DNA of 56,976 bases from NCBI GenBank assembly GCA_937123825.1, contig CAKZKQ010000332.1:1-56976 (forward strand), given 5' to 3'. The notes beneath the pieces were generated by a model. The model saw only the letters and a program-made list of their open reading frames with translations. It did not search any database and had not been told where the DNA came from. Origin of the DNA: an uncultured Pseudomonadota bacterium. Lineage in GTDB: Bacteria > Myxococcota_A > Bradymonadia > Bradymonadales > GCA-2716585. This document shows positions 8,139-16,720 of this stretch, piece after piece (position 1 is the stretch's first letter; the number at the start of each line of letters is the position of its first letter). Both the position numbers and the translations under genes were made by a program.

Positions 8139-9956
8139 TCAGTTGTCCTGAGGCTCGGAAGGGTCATTGGGGTTGACGCCAAAAATGTCGTGGCGCAACA
8201 CGTTGCGGATGTTTTCCACCGACACAGGGCGGCGCAACTTCGACAAGAGGCTGCGCTGGGCTCGCCCCTTGTCTCCTTCCCCTTCGCTCTCACCGCCCTG
8301 GTGGGCAGGGATGTCAAAGAGCGACGGAGGCACATCCTCGTCCCCTTCGGTCGGATCAAAGAGCTGGATGTTGGACGAGACCTTGATGCCCGCAGGCAGC
8401 TCTTCGAGCGCCGGCCTCTTGAGGGCCTTCCACGTCCCACTGGCGTACGCAGTCGCCCAGGATGGCAAGACGAAGACCGGAAAGTTGGGGTGGTTGGTCA
8501 AATCCCGCATCGCATCCACCAAACGCTGCTGGCGATTGCGTTCGGCCATGCGCATCAACTCTCCCAAACACCTGAGCGCCTTGGAGCGGGCCTCGTGACC
8601 CACTTGATCATTGTTGAGCAGCGACGAAACCAACTCCACCAGGAGCGCCGTGTTCTGCTCAAAAATCTCGGAGTCCAACCGGGTGTCGATCAACTCCCGG
8701 TACATCGGCCCCCACATCAAGAGAAAGAAATCGATGTCCGAGGCCGCCGCCAACGCCGGATGCGCTGCCAACAAACGGTGCACCGCGCTGCCGGGCGCCA
8801 ACCGGCGGCAGGTCTCCACCCTCGAACGGCGCGCTGGCGTCAAGGTCGTGCCGCTGGCCGGAGGCCCGCTTCCCACACGATGGCTGCGCGCCAACGGAGG
8901 CAGCGGCAAGTCCGAGTCGTCCAGATGAACGTAGGCCAACTGACGCGCCGAGGCTTGCAAGAGTTGGGAGACCTCCCACATCGACGCAGGGCGACGATCG
9001 GGGCGCTTGGCCAGCATCCGGTGCACCAAACGCTCAAGCATCGTGTCGGCCAGATCCTCGCGCAGACTCGACAGCGGCTCGGGCTGATTGAGCAGGTGCA
9101 TCTTGCAAAGCTCAATGGGCTCTTCTGCGAAAAACGGCAGCTGACCAGTGAGCATCTCGTAGAGGATCACCCCCAGCGCGTAAATGTCGGTGCAAGCCCC
9201 CAGCTTCTCCTTCAAACCCTGGATCTGCTCGGGCGCCATGTACGCCGGCGTCCCCAGCACCATCCCCTGGGTCGTGATCGACGCCTCACGGCGAGCCTTG
9301 ATGCTGGCGATGCCAAAATCCAGGACCTTGACGACCTCCTCTTCACCCACGCCGGCCATGACCGAGACATTGTCTGGCTTCAGATCCCGGTGCGTGATCC
9401 CCAGGCGATGGGCGGCCCCAAGCGCATCACAAATCTGCACGGCCAACTCGCAGGTCCGCACCGCGTCCATCGGCCCCTCCTCGATGAACGAGGTCAGCGT
9501 CGGACCATCGAGGAACTCCATGATGATGTAGATGCCCAGGCTCTTCTGGAAACCAAAGTCGGTCACAAAGACCACATTGGGATGGCGCAGCTGACTACAC
9601 ACCAACGCCTCGCGACGGAACCTCTCGGCCGCGTTGACGTCCTGGGAGTAACGACGGTGGAGCACCTTGACCGCGTAGGGCGTCTTGAGCGTTCGGTGGA
9701 CAGCCTTGTACACTGTCCCCATATTCCCCTTGCCCACACAGGAGACGATCTCGATGTTCCCCACGCGCATCCCCAACACAGAAGCCTCCTGGGGCTCCTC
9801 TTGCTGGGCAAAAGCCTGGACGCCTTCGTCAAAGGTGCCTGCGGCGTCAACCTGGGGCGGTGCGCCTGGGGAAGTGTCTGTGGGTTCGCCGTCAGGAAGC
9901 GGGGCGGTCAACCCATCAGACCCATCTGCTTGAGCATTGTGGAGGTCTTGTGTCAT
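8139..9956 (-). CDS. Hanks-type serine/threonine protein kinase (605 aa)
   Basis: The kinase domain (about residues 65-330) shows the Gly-rich loop VGKGNMGTVYKA, the ATP-binding lysine in YAVKVL, the catalytic loop HRDLKPDN, the metal-binding DFG in LDFGIAS and the GTPAYMAPEQ segment, so it should be active. An acidic 60-residue N-terminus precedes it. A C-terminal region of about 270 residues, probably helical, has no known domain to my eye and no membrane helix, so the enzyme is likely cytosolic. I place the start at the ATG at 9956 rather than the GTG at 9980 because AGGA lies just upstream and a good promoter predicts transcription from about 9981. The gene is upstream of the Roadblock-like array on the same strand, which suggests, but does not prove, a functional link. 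Confidence 0.93.
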   Translation of the reverse strand: MTQDLHNAQADGSDGLTAPLPDGEPTDTSPGAPPQVDAAGTFDEGVQAFAQQEEPQEASVLGMRVGNIEIVSCVGKGNMGTVYKAVHRTLKTPYAVKVLHRRYSQDVNAAERFRREALVCSQLRHPNVVFVTDFGFQKSLGIYIIMEFLDGPTLTSFIEEGPMDAVRTCELAVQICDALGAAHRLGITHRDLKPDNVSVMAGVGEEEVVKVLDFGIASIKARREASITTQGMVLGTPAYMAPEQIQGLKEKLGACTDIYALGVILYEMLTGQLPFFAEEPIELCKMHLLNQPEPLSSLREDLADTMLERLVHRMLAKRPDRRPASMWEVSQLLQASARQLAYVHLDDSDLPLPPLARSHRVGSGPPASGTTLTPARRSRVETCRRLAPGSAVHRLLAAHPALAAASDIDFFLLMWGPMYRELIDTRLDSEIFEQNTALLVELVSSLLNNDQVGHEARSKALRCLGELMRMAERNRQQRLVDAMRDLTNHPNFPVFVLPSWATAYASGTWKALKRPALEELPAGIKVSSNIQLFDPTEGDEDVPPSLFDIPAHQGGESEGEGDKGRAQRSLLSKLRRPVSVENIRNVLRHDIFGVNPNDPSEPQDN

Positions 9957-11280
9957 GGATCCTGCCAGTGTCAACGACACCCATCACTCTATAGATACGG
10001 ACCAGAACGCGTCAAACATAACACCCCTCATCTTGCCAACAACCTGCCGGGCACTGCACCGAGGGCTGCCTCACCCCGACCGACACGAGCCACCGCCCAC
10101 CCCCCAAACGCTCTCAGCACCACACACGACCGCCGCCCTGGCGCTGGGCGCGGTGGCGGCACTGACCACCGCTGCGCTGGCCCCCATCGAGCTGTGGATG
10201 ACGCTGCTGACAGCGACCATCGGCACTGGGCTGACCGCGGCCTGTGCCCAGCGCCTGCGTCGCGCTCCCCTGCCCCTGACCAACCCCAACGCGCCCCAAA
10301 ACGCGCGCTTCCAGGAACGCCTGGACCTGCGCGCCTCGCTGCGCTGGGAACCCAACCACCCAAACGGCGCCGCACTCTCCTGGTCCATCGACACATCCCA
10401 GCGACATAGCTTCGGCATCGTCCCCGACACCACCCACCAGGGCCCCCCACAACTCCAAACCCCCATCCCCCTGCAAGGACACCTGAGACTGCACGATGGT
10501 GCGCTGCGCACCGAACTGACCCGACAACCCGACGGACGCACCGCCACCTGGCTGCTGGCCCCCAAAGCTGCCCCTGCCAGCCAGGGCCTCTCCCTCCAGT
10601 TCCCCATCGCGCTGCTCAAAACCAAACTGGCCCACACCCTGCCCACGCTGGACAGAGCGGGCCTGACCATCACATCCGACAACCTCCAGACTCTGTGCCG
10701 CGCCCTGGCCCCCACACTCGACGCCATGGGCGTCCACCTGCACAGCGCCCTCAAACACGCCACACCACACCCCTGCGCCAACACCGCCCACACCCTGCCG
10801 CAGGACATGAGCATCATCCAACACACCACCGCCTCACAAACAGACGCGCGCCTCCACATCCACGCCCCTTTGCACCTGAGCGCAAACCAGGCCTCACACG
10901 GTGGAAGGTGGCCCATCACCATCACTCAGGCCCTACCCTGCCCCCACTGCCACGGACACCGTCACCAACACACCACCACCACAACCCCCTGCCCCGACTG
11001 CCAACAAGCAGGCCAACGCCTCATGGACACCCCCACCCAATGGCGCTCCACAGGCACCTGCAGCACCTGCAATGGCACCGGCAAACTCATCCACAGCCCC
11101 TGCCGACACTGCCACGGCCACGGCCGCCAACAACAACAATCCACCATCCCCATCATGGTCCCCCCAGGCTCCCGCCACGGCACTCGCCTTCACCTCCCTC
11201 GCCATGGCCACCATGGCCCTGATGGCCGTCAGGGCGACCTTTTTGTCACCATCGAGCCAACCCCACCCCAGCCGGCCTGA
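9955..11280 (+). CDS. DnaJ-type zinc-finger protein without J domain, membrane-anchored
   Basis: The C-terminal part carries four CxxC motifs in DnaJ order and spacing (CPHCHG, CPDCQ, CSTCNGTG, CRHCHGHG), followed by an IPIMVPPGSRHGTRL...GDLFVTI stretch that matches the substrate-binding beta domain of DnaJ. There is no J domain, so it cannot by itself stimulate a DnaK. Near residues 50-90 lie one or two hydrophobic segments (LALGAVAALTTAALAP, LWMTLLTATIGTGLTAA), suggesting membrane attachment. The rest is Pro/His/Thr-rich and the DNA is very rich in C. The start is uncertain: the ATG at 9955 has GGAGG upstream but overlaps the kinase start codon on the other strand. Later starts are possible. 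Confidence 0.68.
   Translation: MDPASVNDTHHSIDTDQNASNITPLILPTTCRALHRGLPHPDRHEPPPTPQTLSAPHTTAALALGAVAALTTAALAPIELWMTLLTATIGTGLTAACAQRLRRAPLPLTNPNAPQNARFQERLDLRASLRWEPNHPNGAALSWSIDTSQRHSFGIVPDTTHQGPPQLQTPIPLQGHLRLHDGALRTELTRQPDGRTATWLLAPKAAPASQGLSLQFPIALLKTKLAHTLPTLDRAGLTITSDNLQTLCRALAPTLDAMGVHLHSALKHATPHPCANTAHTLPQDMSIIQHTTASQTDARLHIHAPLHLSANQASHGGRWPITITQALPCPHCHGHRHQHTTTTTPCPDCQQAGQRLMDTPTQWRSTGTCSTCNGTGKLIHSPCRHCHGHGRQQQQSTIPIMVPPGSRHGTRLHLPRHGHHGPDGRQGDLFVTIEPTPPQPA
9988..10015 (-). promoter_or_regulatory. Sigma70-like promoter for the kinase gene
   Basis: On the minus strand TTGACG (10015-10010) and TATAGA (9993-9988) are separated by 16 bases. The predicted transcript start, near 9981, gives a leader of about 25 bases to the ATG at 9956. 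The sequence lies inside the reading frame of the divergent DnaJ-zinc-finger gene if that gene begins at 9955. Confidence 0.55.
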
Positions 11281-11469
11281 ACGCCAAAAAATCCCACACA
11301 CACAGGCCCAACCATCGCCCGCCATTTGAGCACGCTTGACATCCTCCCAGTGCTGAGCTTTTGATTTGCCCCGCAAACGTTTCTTTTTCACCTCACACCC
11401 CACGCGCGCATGTCTGGAGCAAGCGCCACACGAGGTGATGGAACGCACACCAAAAGGCTCAGACAGATC

Positions 11470-13443
11470 ATGCACCTGATACATAGGCCGGGGCTGCGCA
11501 CACACAAAGGTCGCCGCACATGGCTCCTGAACGCAGTGCTGGGGGGATTTTTGATGGCGGCTTTGGGCCTGACGGCCTGCGCCAGCGCCCCCGAAGAGGC
11601 CATCCTTGGACCCACTCACCTCATCAACGAGGTCAAATTCAAAGGTGCAGAGCGCTTCTCCCGCAATCAGCTCCTCAAGCACATCCACGCCGGAGAAACC
11701 TCCTGGGTCCCCTTCAGCCCCGACTATCATTTTAATGAAGCGCTCCTGGCCGTCGATGCCACACGCATTGAGGCGCTCTACGAGTCCTACGGCTACTACC
11801 AGGCCGAAGTGACCGACATACAGGTCATCCCCAACGATGAAGACCAGGAAGTGGATCTCCTGGTGACCATCGACGAAGGCGAACCGACCTTGATGCGCAA
11901 AGTCGACTTTGAGTGGCTCCAAAGCCAGGACGTCGACCAGAACACCCGAGAAGAAATCCAGGCGCTGGCCTCCCTCACGGTCGATGGCCCCTTTGAGGTC
12001 ACGCGCCTGAACGACTCCATCGGCACCATGCGCCTTGACCTCCAACGCCGGGGCTACCCCATGGCCAAGGTCTCGGCGTTGGTCGATGTCGTCGAAGGCG
12101 CGCGCACTGCCGACGCCAGCTTCACCATCTCCGCTGGGCCTTCCGCCACCATCGGCGAGATCTCCTTTCAGGGCCTCTACAAGGTCCCGGAGTATATGAT
12201 CGAGCGCGAAATCCGCTTCGCCAAGGGCAAACCCTACTCCCCGGCCATGGCCAAGCAGGTCGAAAACGCCGTCAAGGCCATGCAGGTCTTTCGCTGGGTC
12301 ACCGTCCAGCTCGCCCCGCAAGTCGTCGATGGCACCATCGACCTGACCGTCCGCGTCAGCGAAGCCGACCCCCAAAGCATCCGCATCGGCGCCGAAGCCT
12401 CCTTCGAAACCGTCCGCTGGCAAGAACAACTCAACGCCCGCTACACGCACACCAACCTCTTTGGACACCTCACTCGCCTTGACCTCGATCTGATCGCTGG
12501 CTGGGCGCAACTGCCCAGCGGCTTCGACCCCGATGTGCACGGCCCTGTCCTGAAGATCAGCCCCAAATTCCGCAAAAAAGGCATCCTTGAGGAGTACCTC
12601 GTCTGGACCCTCAACCCTGCCTTCAGCGTCAATATCCAGGAGGGCTATCAGTTCTACTCTCCCTCCAACCGCGTGGGCGTCTCGCGCTGGTTCAACGGCA
12701 ACATCCAAACCAGCCTCAGCCACACCACCCGCTTTGTGGACTTCTTCAACATCGACCCCAGCTTTGACAGCAGCAGCACACAGCTTGGACGCGACTTCCG
12801 CGACCCATTTCTGCTGAGCTTTTTGGAGCTTAAGACCAACATCTACCTGGTCGACTCCATCCGCGAACCCAACGACGGCTTCATCTTTGAGTTGGCCTAC
12901 AACCTCGCCGGTGGCGTCTTTGCCGGAGACTACGACTTTCAAAAGTTTCTGGGCTCGGTGCGCTCGTACTGGCGCCCCTGGCAGTCGTTCCAGATCGCCG
13001 CGCGGCTCCAAAGCGGCCTGATCCTGCCCTACGGCAACGAGCCTGGCGCCCCGTTCAACTTCAAGTTCTACCTGGGCGGCGCCGACACCGTGCGCGGCTG
13101 GGGCTCTCGGCGCTTGTCACCACAGCTCTTTGAGTGCGGCGACCCCAACAACTGCCGTGGCATCCCCATCGGCGGCTTCACCATGATCCAGGGCAACCTT
13201 GAGCTTCGCCTCGATGTCGGCGGGGGCTTTGCCCTCATCGCCTTTGCCGACATGGGTGATGTCCAGGCCAACGAAAAGACCTTCAAACCCGAAGAGTGGA
13301 ACTACTCGGCGGGACCGGGGCTGCGCTTTGACAGTCCCATCGGCCTCTTCAGACTCGACTTTGGCTTCCGGCTCAACGAAACCGGGGTCTACCCCAACGA
13401 ACCGGGCTGGTCGCTCTACTTTGGCATCGGCGAGACGTTCTGA
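11470..13443 (+). CDS. TamA/BamA-family outer-membrane protein with lipobox (TamL-like)
   Basis: This is an Omp85-family protein. A signal peptide ends in a lipobox (ALGLTAC), so the mature N-terminus should be lipidated, as in TamL but not in typical TamA or BamA. POTRA-like segments follow (INEVKFKGAERFSRNQLLKHI; YGYYQAEVTDIQV; IGEISFQGLYKVPEYMIEREI), then a 16-strand-type barrel with the conserved VRGW motif (GGADTVRGWGSRRLSP) and a C-terminal FGIGETF. It probably inserts or helps fold outer-membrane proteins with the TamB encoded 60 bases downstream. I used the ATG at 11470, which places the signal peptide near the N-terminus; the frame extends to 11410. Confidence 0.9.
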   Translation: MHLIHRPGLRTHKGRRTWLLNAVLGGFLMAALGLTACASAPEEAILGPTHLINEVKFKGAERFSRNQLLKHIHAGETSWVPFSPDYHFNEALLAVDATRIEALYESYGYYQAEVTDIQVIPNDEDQEVDLLVTIDEGEPTLMRKVDFEWLQSQDVDQNTREEIQALASLTVDGPFEVTRLNDSIGTMRLDLQRRGYPMAKVSALVDVVEGARTADASFTISAGPSATIGEISFQGLYKVPEYMIEREIRFAKGKPYSPAMAKQVENAVKAMQVFRWVTVQLAPQVVDGTIDLTVRVSEADPQSIRIGAEASFETVRWQEQLNARYTHTNLFGHLTRLDLDLIAGWAQLPSGFDPDVHGPVLKISPKFRKKGILEEYLVWTLNPAFSVNIQEGYQFYSPSNRVGVSRWFNGNIQTSLSHTTRFVDFFNIDPSFDSSSTQLGRDFRDPFLLSFLELKTNIYLVDSIREPNDGFIFELAYNLAGGVFAGDYDFQKFLGSVRSYWRPWQSFQIAARLQSGLILPYGNEPGAPFNFKFYLGGADTVRGWGSRRLSPQLFECGDPNNCRGIPIGGFTMIQGNLELRLDVGGGFALIAFADMGDVQANEKTFKPEEWNYSAGPGLRFDSPIGLFRLDFGFRLNETGVYPNEPGWSLYFGIGETF

Positions 13444-13502
13444 CACCACCACAGACGCTGGCGGCATCCACACCGGAGGCCGCGCGCAAGGAGAGAGCCA
13501 TC

Positions 13503-16100
13503 ATGGCCAAAAGATTTGTGATGATCGCGCTGTGGGCGGTGCTGTGGTTTCCGTTCGCAGCCCAGGCCCAGGAGCCATTGAACGAAGGCGAAGATGTCGT
13601 CGCGGGCTGGGGCATCCCCGCAACCACCCTTGAAGACGTCGCCCAACAGTGGCCCACGCTCCAGGGACTGACAGGACCCGCCTCCTACCGGTTTGCCATC
13701 AAAGGCTCGCCGCCAGTGGCCTTCATCAGCGTCAAAAGCGACGCCGCCGCCCTGGGGACCATTGAGCTTGGCAAGCTGAACATCGAGATGACCAGCGAGC
13801 TGGGCACAGGCCGGGGCCTCTTGACCGTGACCGTAGATGGACCGCTGGCCAAGGACTTCTCGGCCCGCTTTGAAGTGCCAGTGGTCGAGACCGCCCTGGT
13901 CTCGGGGCGCGTCGAAGTCCGAGACGGCGTCATCAAAGGGGGTCTGAAGACCACGGGCTTGCTGCTCGACAAGATCACAGAGCAGTTTCCGCTCCTGGCA
14001 GCCACCGGCCAGGTGGATCTGGAACTCGACATGGCAGGCAAGCTCTCTGATGCTCAAATGACCATCAAGCTCGCCGGGCGCGAGTTGACCTGGCGCGGCG
14101 AGACCGTCGGCGAAATCCAGCTGGACTGGGCGCAAAAGAACAACGACGCGCGGATCGCGCTGCGATGGGGACCACAAAAGGAGCCTTATGCCACGCTGGA
14201 CGCCAGGCTCCCTTTGGCCATCGACCTGCTGGGGCTGGATTGGACGTGGATCGATCGGGGTCAACACGAATTGAAGCTCGTCGCCACAGGCTTGACCCCC
14301 GAGCGGCTGGCGCCCTTTTGGAGGGCGCCGTCTGCCGCCCACTTCGATCTGAACTTCAGCGCCGAGGGCAAAGGCACCTTGAACAACTTCAAGCTGACAG
14401 GGGCACTGGAGGGCCAACTCCAGGACCGCCAGCAGGCCCCATTGGAGCTGGTGGGCACCTTCAGCGCGGACCCTCGCGAGCAAGCGATCAACTTCTCCAT
14501 TGGCGATGGCCTCTTGACCGCTGGCGCCAAGACCAAAATCCCGGTGGTCGCAGTGCGCAGGGCCAACAAACCCATGGAGTCGGTGCCTCTGACAGGCGGC
14601 ATCACGCTGACGTTGCCGCTGCCCACGCTGGGACCGTACATGCCCGAAGGGGTTTATGACCCACAAGGAGTCTTTGGTGGGCAACTGGATCTGGGCGGCA
14701 CGCTGGGCAAGCCGGAGTTTACGGGCCAATTTGGCACTGAGGGGGTGGAGTTGACGCTGGTGGACCTCAACCAGCGGCTTAAGGACGTGGATTTGTCGGG
14801 GACCTTCCACGACACCACCATTGAAATCACCGCCTTCAACGCCCGCAGCGGCGTGGGCGGCATCAGCGGCACCGGTCAGGTGGTCCTCGACGCCACCCCT
14901 GCAGGGCACGACTCATCCAAAGGGTTGTGGAGCGACTGGAAGGTCACCGGAGGGTTGGAGGTGCTCATGGAGCGCTTCCCCTTCATCCACGACACCTTCC
15001 CCAACGGGATCATCAACGGCGCCATGAACGTCGGCATGGAGGCGGGTCCAGGAGACACGGCCTTCAAGGTCCAGATCAGCAAGACCAACGTCAAGCTCCT
15101 GGATGTCTACATGCCCAGCGCCGCCGCCATCCCCACCAACCGCGTGGTTCGGGTCTTGGATTGGAGCGGTGAGGCGCAGTACAGCGACTCGGTTTTTGCG
15201 GGCCAGGGCCACCTCAACGTCGATTTTGAGTTGGTCGACCCCATCCACGTCAAAGGCGCGGGGACGGACATGAAGCTGGTGGGTCAGATGATCGTGGACC
15301 GCCAGGACACCATCGCCAAGGTGCTGGGAGGCTTCAAGGCACTGCCAGGCGGCACATTTGATCTCTTTGAGAACCAGTTTACGGTGCGCTCGGGCACATT
15401 GACGCTGATGAGTGGGGATCTGGCCGATCGCGGCGAGTTGGATTTGAGCCAGGAAGGCCCGGCGACCACCGGAGGCCTTCGCGACCCCAACAAGCCGCCC
15501 GAGGCGGTGCCGCTGGAGCCGGTGATGGAGTTTGTGGCGTACGGCGTGGCGGTCGACACGCATGTGTTGGTCAAGGTCCGCGGGCCGGGGCGCAAGCCCG
15601 AGCTTGTGCTGGTCTCCAACCCGCCGCTGCCCGAGTACCAGATTTTGACGCTGCTCATCACAGGGCGCGTCGACGCCGTTGACGACAGCAACGGCGAAGT
15701 GCGTCGCAAGGTCGCTTCGCTGGTCAACCGCTTTCACAACCCGTCTTTGGATCGGCAGCTTTACGATCGAATTGGTGTGGACAAGTTGGGGTTGGGCTTT
15801 GGCTCCAACGTCACCGAGCCCATTTTGACGGTGGGCAAGCAAATCGACCGACAGCTCTATGTCGAGACGATCTACCACCACAACGCGCCGCCCGAAGAGA
15901 ACGAGAAGGAAGGCCGCGCCGAGTATCGCCTGAGCCCCTGGTGGACCTTTGATACGATTTATGGGGATGCGGGCAACGGGCGCGTGGGGCTCTTCTGGCA
16001 GTCGCGCTTTGGCGGGCCGCCTCCGCCTGTGGTGCCCGATGGTTGGGGCACCAACTCGGATGATGGAGAGTCAGAGGCCGCGCCGCCCTCGGATCCTTGA
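13503..16100 (+). CDS. tamB: TamB-like translocation/assembly module protein
   Basis: The ATG follows AAGGAGAGAGCC, a strong ribosome site. The N-terminal hydrophobic segment (MIALWAVLWFPFAAQAQ) is a signal peptide or anchor. The body is a long series of beta-strand-rich repeats, and the C-terminus matches the TamB C-terminal domain, with VAYGVAVDTHVLVKV, YQILTLLITGRV, LVSNPPL and YVETIY...EYRLSPWWTFDTIYG. At 865 residues it is shorter than enterobacterial TamB (about 1260). TamB proteins bridge the periplasm as a hydrophobic groove and work with TamA-type barrels or in phospholipid transfer. Position right after the Omp85 gene supports a two-gene operon. Confidence 0.9.
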   Translation: MAKRFVMIALWAVLWFPFAAQAQEPLNEGEDVVAGWGIPATTLEDVAQQWPTLQGLTGPASYRFAIKGSPPVAFISVKSDAAALGTIELGKLNIEMTSELGTGRGLLTVTVDGPLAKDFSARFEVPVVETALVSGRVEVRDGVIKGGLKTTGLLLDKITEQFPLLAATGQVDLELDMAGKLSDAQMTIKLAGRELTWRGETVGEIQLDWAQKNNDARIALRWGPQKEPYATLDARLPLAIDLLGLDWTWIDRGQHELKLVATGLTPERLAPFWRAPSAAHFDLNFSAEGKGTLNNFKLTGALEGQLQDRQQAPLELVGTFSADPREQAINFSIGDGLLTAGAKTKIPVVAVRRANKPMESVPLTGGITLTLPLPTLGPYMPEGVYDPQGVFGGQLDLGGTLGKPEFTGQFGTEGVELTLVDLNQRLKDVDLSGTFHDTTIEITAFNARSGVGGISGTGQVVLDATPAGHDSSKGLWSDWKVTGGLEVLMERFPFIHDTFPNGIINGAMNVGMEAGPGDTAFKVQISKTNVKLLDVYMPSAAAIPTNRVVRVLDWSGEAQYSDSVFAGQGHLNVDFELVDPIHVKGAGTDMKLVGQMIVDRQDTIAKVLGGFKALPGGTFDLFENQFTVRSGTLTLMSGDLADRGELDLSQEGPATTGGLRDPNKPPEAVPLEPVMEFVAYGVAVDTHVLVKVRGPGRKPELVLVSNPPLPEYQILTLLITGRVDAVDDSNGEVRRKVASLVNRFHNPSLDRQLYDRIGVDKLGLGFGSNVTEPILTVGKQIDRQLYVETIYHHNAPPEENEKEGRAEYRLSPWWTFDTIYGDAGNGRVGLFWQSRFGGPPPPVVPDGWGTNSDDGESEAAPPSDP

Positions 16101-16132
16101 TGCCTCATGGGCGCCGAGCGCCTTGTGGGGAC

Positions 16133-16720
16133 TCAAAACGGCTCGCAAAACTCGCCTTGATTGCGGCAGTCGCCATCGCGAGAGCAGAGCGTTCGGCACC
16201 GCTCCTCGGCGGGGTCACAAACCTCACCAGAGCTGCACTCTTCATCGGAGAAGCACAAGGTGCGGCATTGGTTGTCAAAGTCGCAGGTTTGTCCAAAGCC
16301 GCAATCGATTTCAGACTCACAGGCCCCCAACGCTCGACCCTCAATGCACAACCCGGTGCTGCCAGGATCGGGGACGTTGTTGCCAAAGAGGTCGTCTTGC
16401 TCGACGCATTCGGCCCCTTCATTGCATTGGCCGTTGCTCACACAAGCCTGGAAGCACACCCCAGCGATGCAGGTCAGCGGCAATGGCCCCTGACAATCCA
16501 CATCGATCATGCAGGACTCTCCGGCTCCAGGACTCATGGAGAACTCACAGACCCGCGTGTCGTTGGGCGGATCGGGTCTGTTGTTGGTGGCGTTGTTGGC
16601 CACCTCACCGCCGCCAAACTCCAGTTCATCGACATCAAATTGGTTGGCGCACGCCGTCAGGCCAAACGCGACGCTGAGCATCAACAACAGGCCCCACACA
16701 TTCCGGTCCACACATCTCAT
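16133..16720 (-). CDS. Cys-rich lipoprotein
   Basis: The 195-residue protein has a signal peptide with lipobox (AFGLTAC), a short Asn/Pro linker (VANNATNNRPDPP) and then an EGF-like, disulfide-rich region with many CxxxxxC units (DCGFGQTCDFDNQC; ECSSGEVCDPAEERC; DCRNQGEFC). Such modules are common on the cell surface of Myxococcota-type bacteria. Its start codon overlaps the stop of the preceding TSP3 lipoprotein gene (ATGA, 16720-16717), so the two are probably translationally coupled. No enzymatic function is suggested. Confidence 0.85.
   Translation of the reverse strand: MRCVDRNVWGLLLMLSVAFGLTACANQFDVDELEFGGGEVANNATNNRPDPPNDTRVCEFSMSPGAGESCMIDVDCQGPLPLTCIAGVCFQACVSNGQCNEGAECVEQDDLFGNNVPDPGSTGLCIEGRALGACESEIDCGFGQTCDFDNQCRTLCFSDEECSSGEVCDPAEERCRTLCSRDGDCRNQGEFCEPF

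Noticed and set aside
8190..10409. 739-codon plus-strand ORF opposite the kinase
   Set aside because: The kinase has complete catalytic motifs on the minus strand; this frame is the usual shadow of GC-rich DNA.
10933..13011. Long minus-strand ORF of 692 codons opposite the DnaJ-zinc-finger and Omp85 genes
   Set aside because: It is a shadow of GC-rich coding DNA. The plus strand shows DnaJ motifs, POTRA segments and an Omp85 signature, while this frame shows only Val/Asp/Gly-rich composition.
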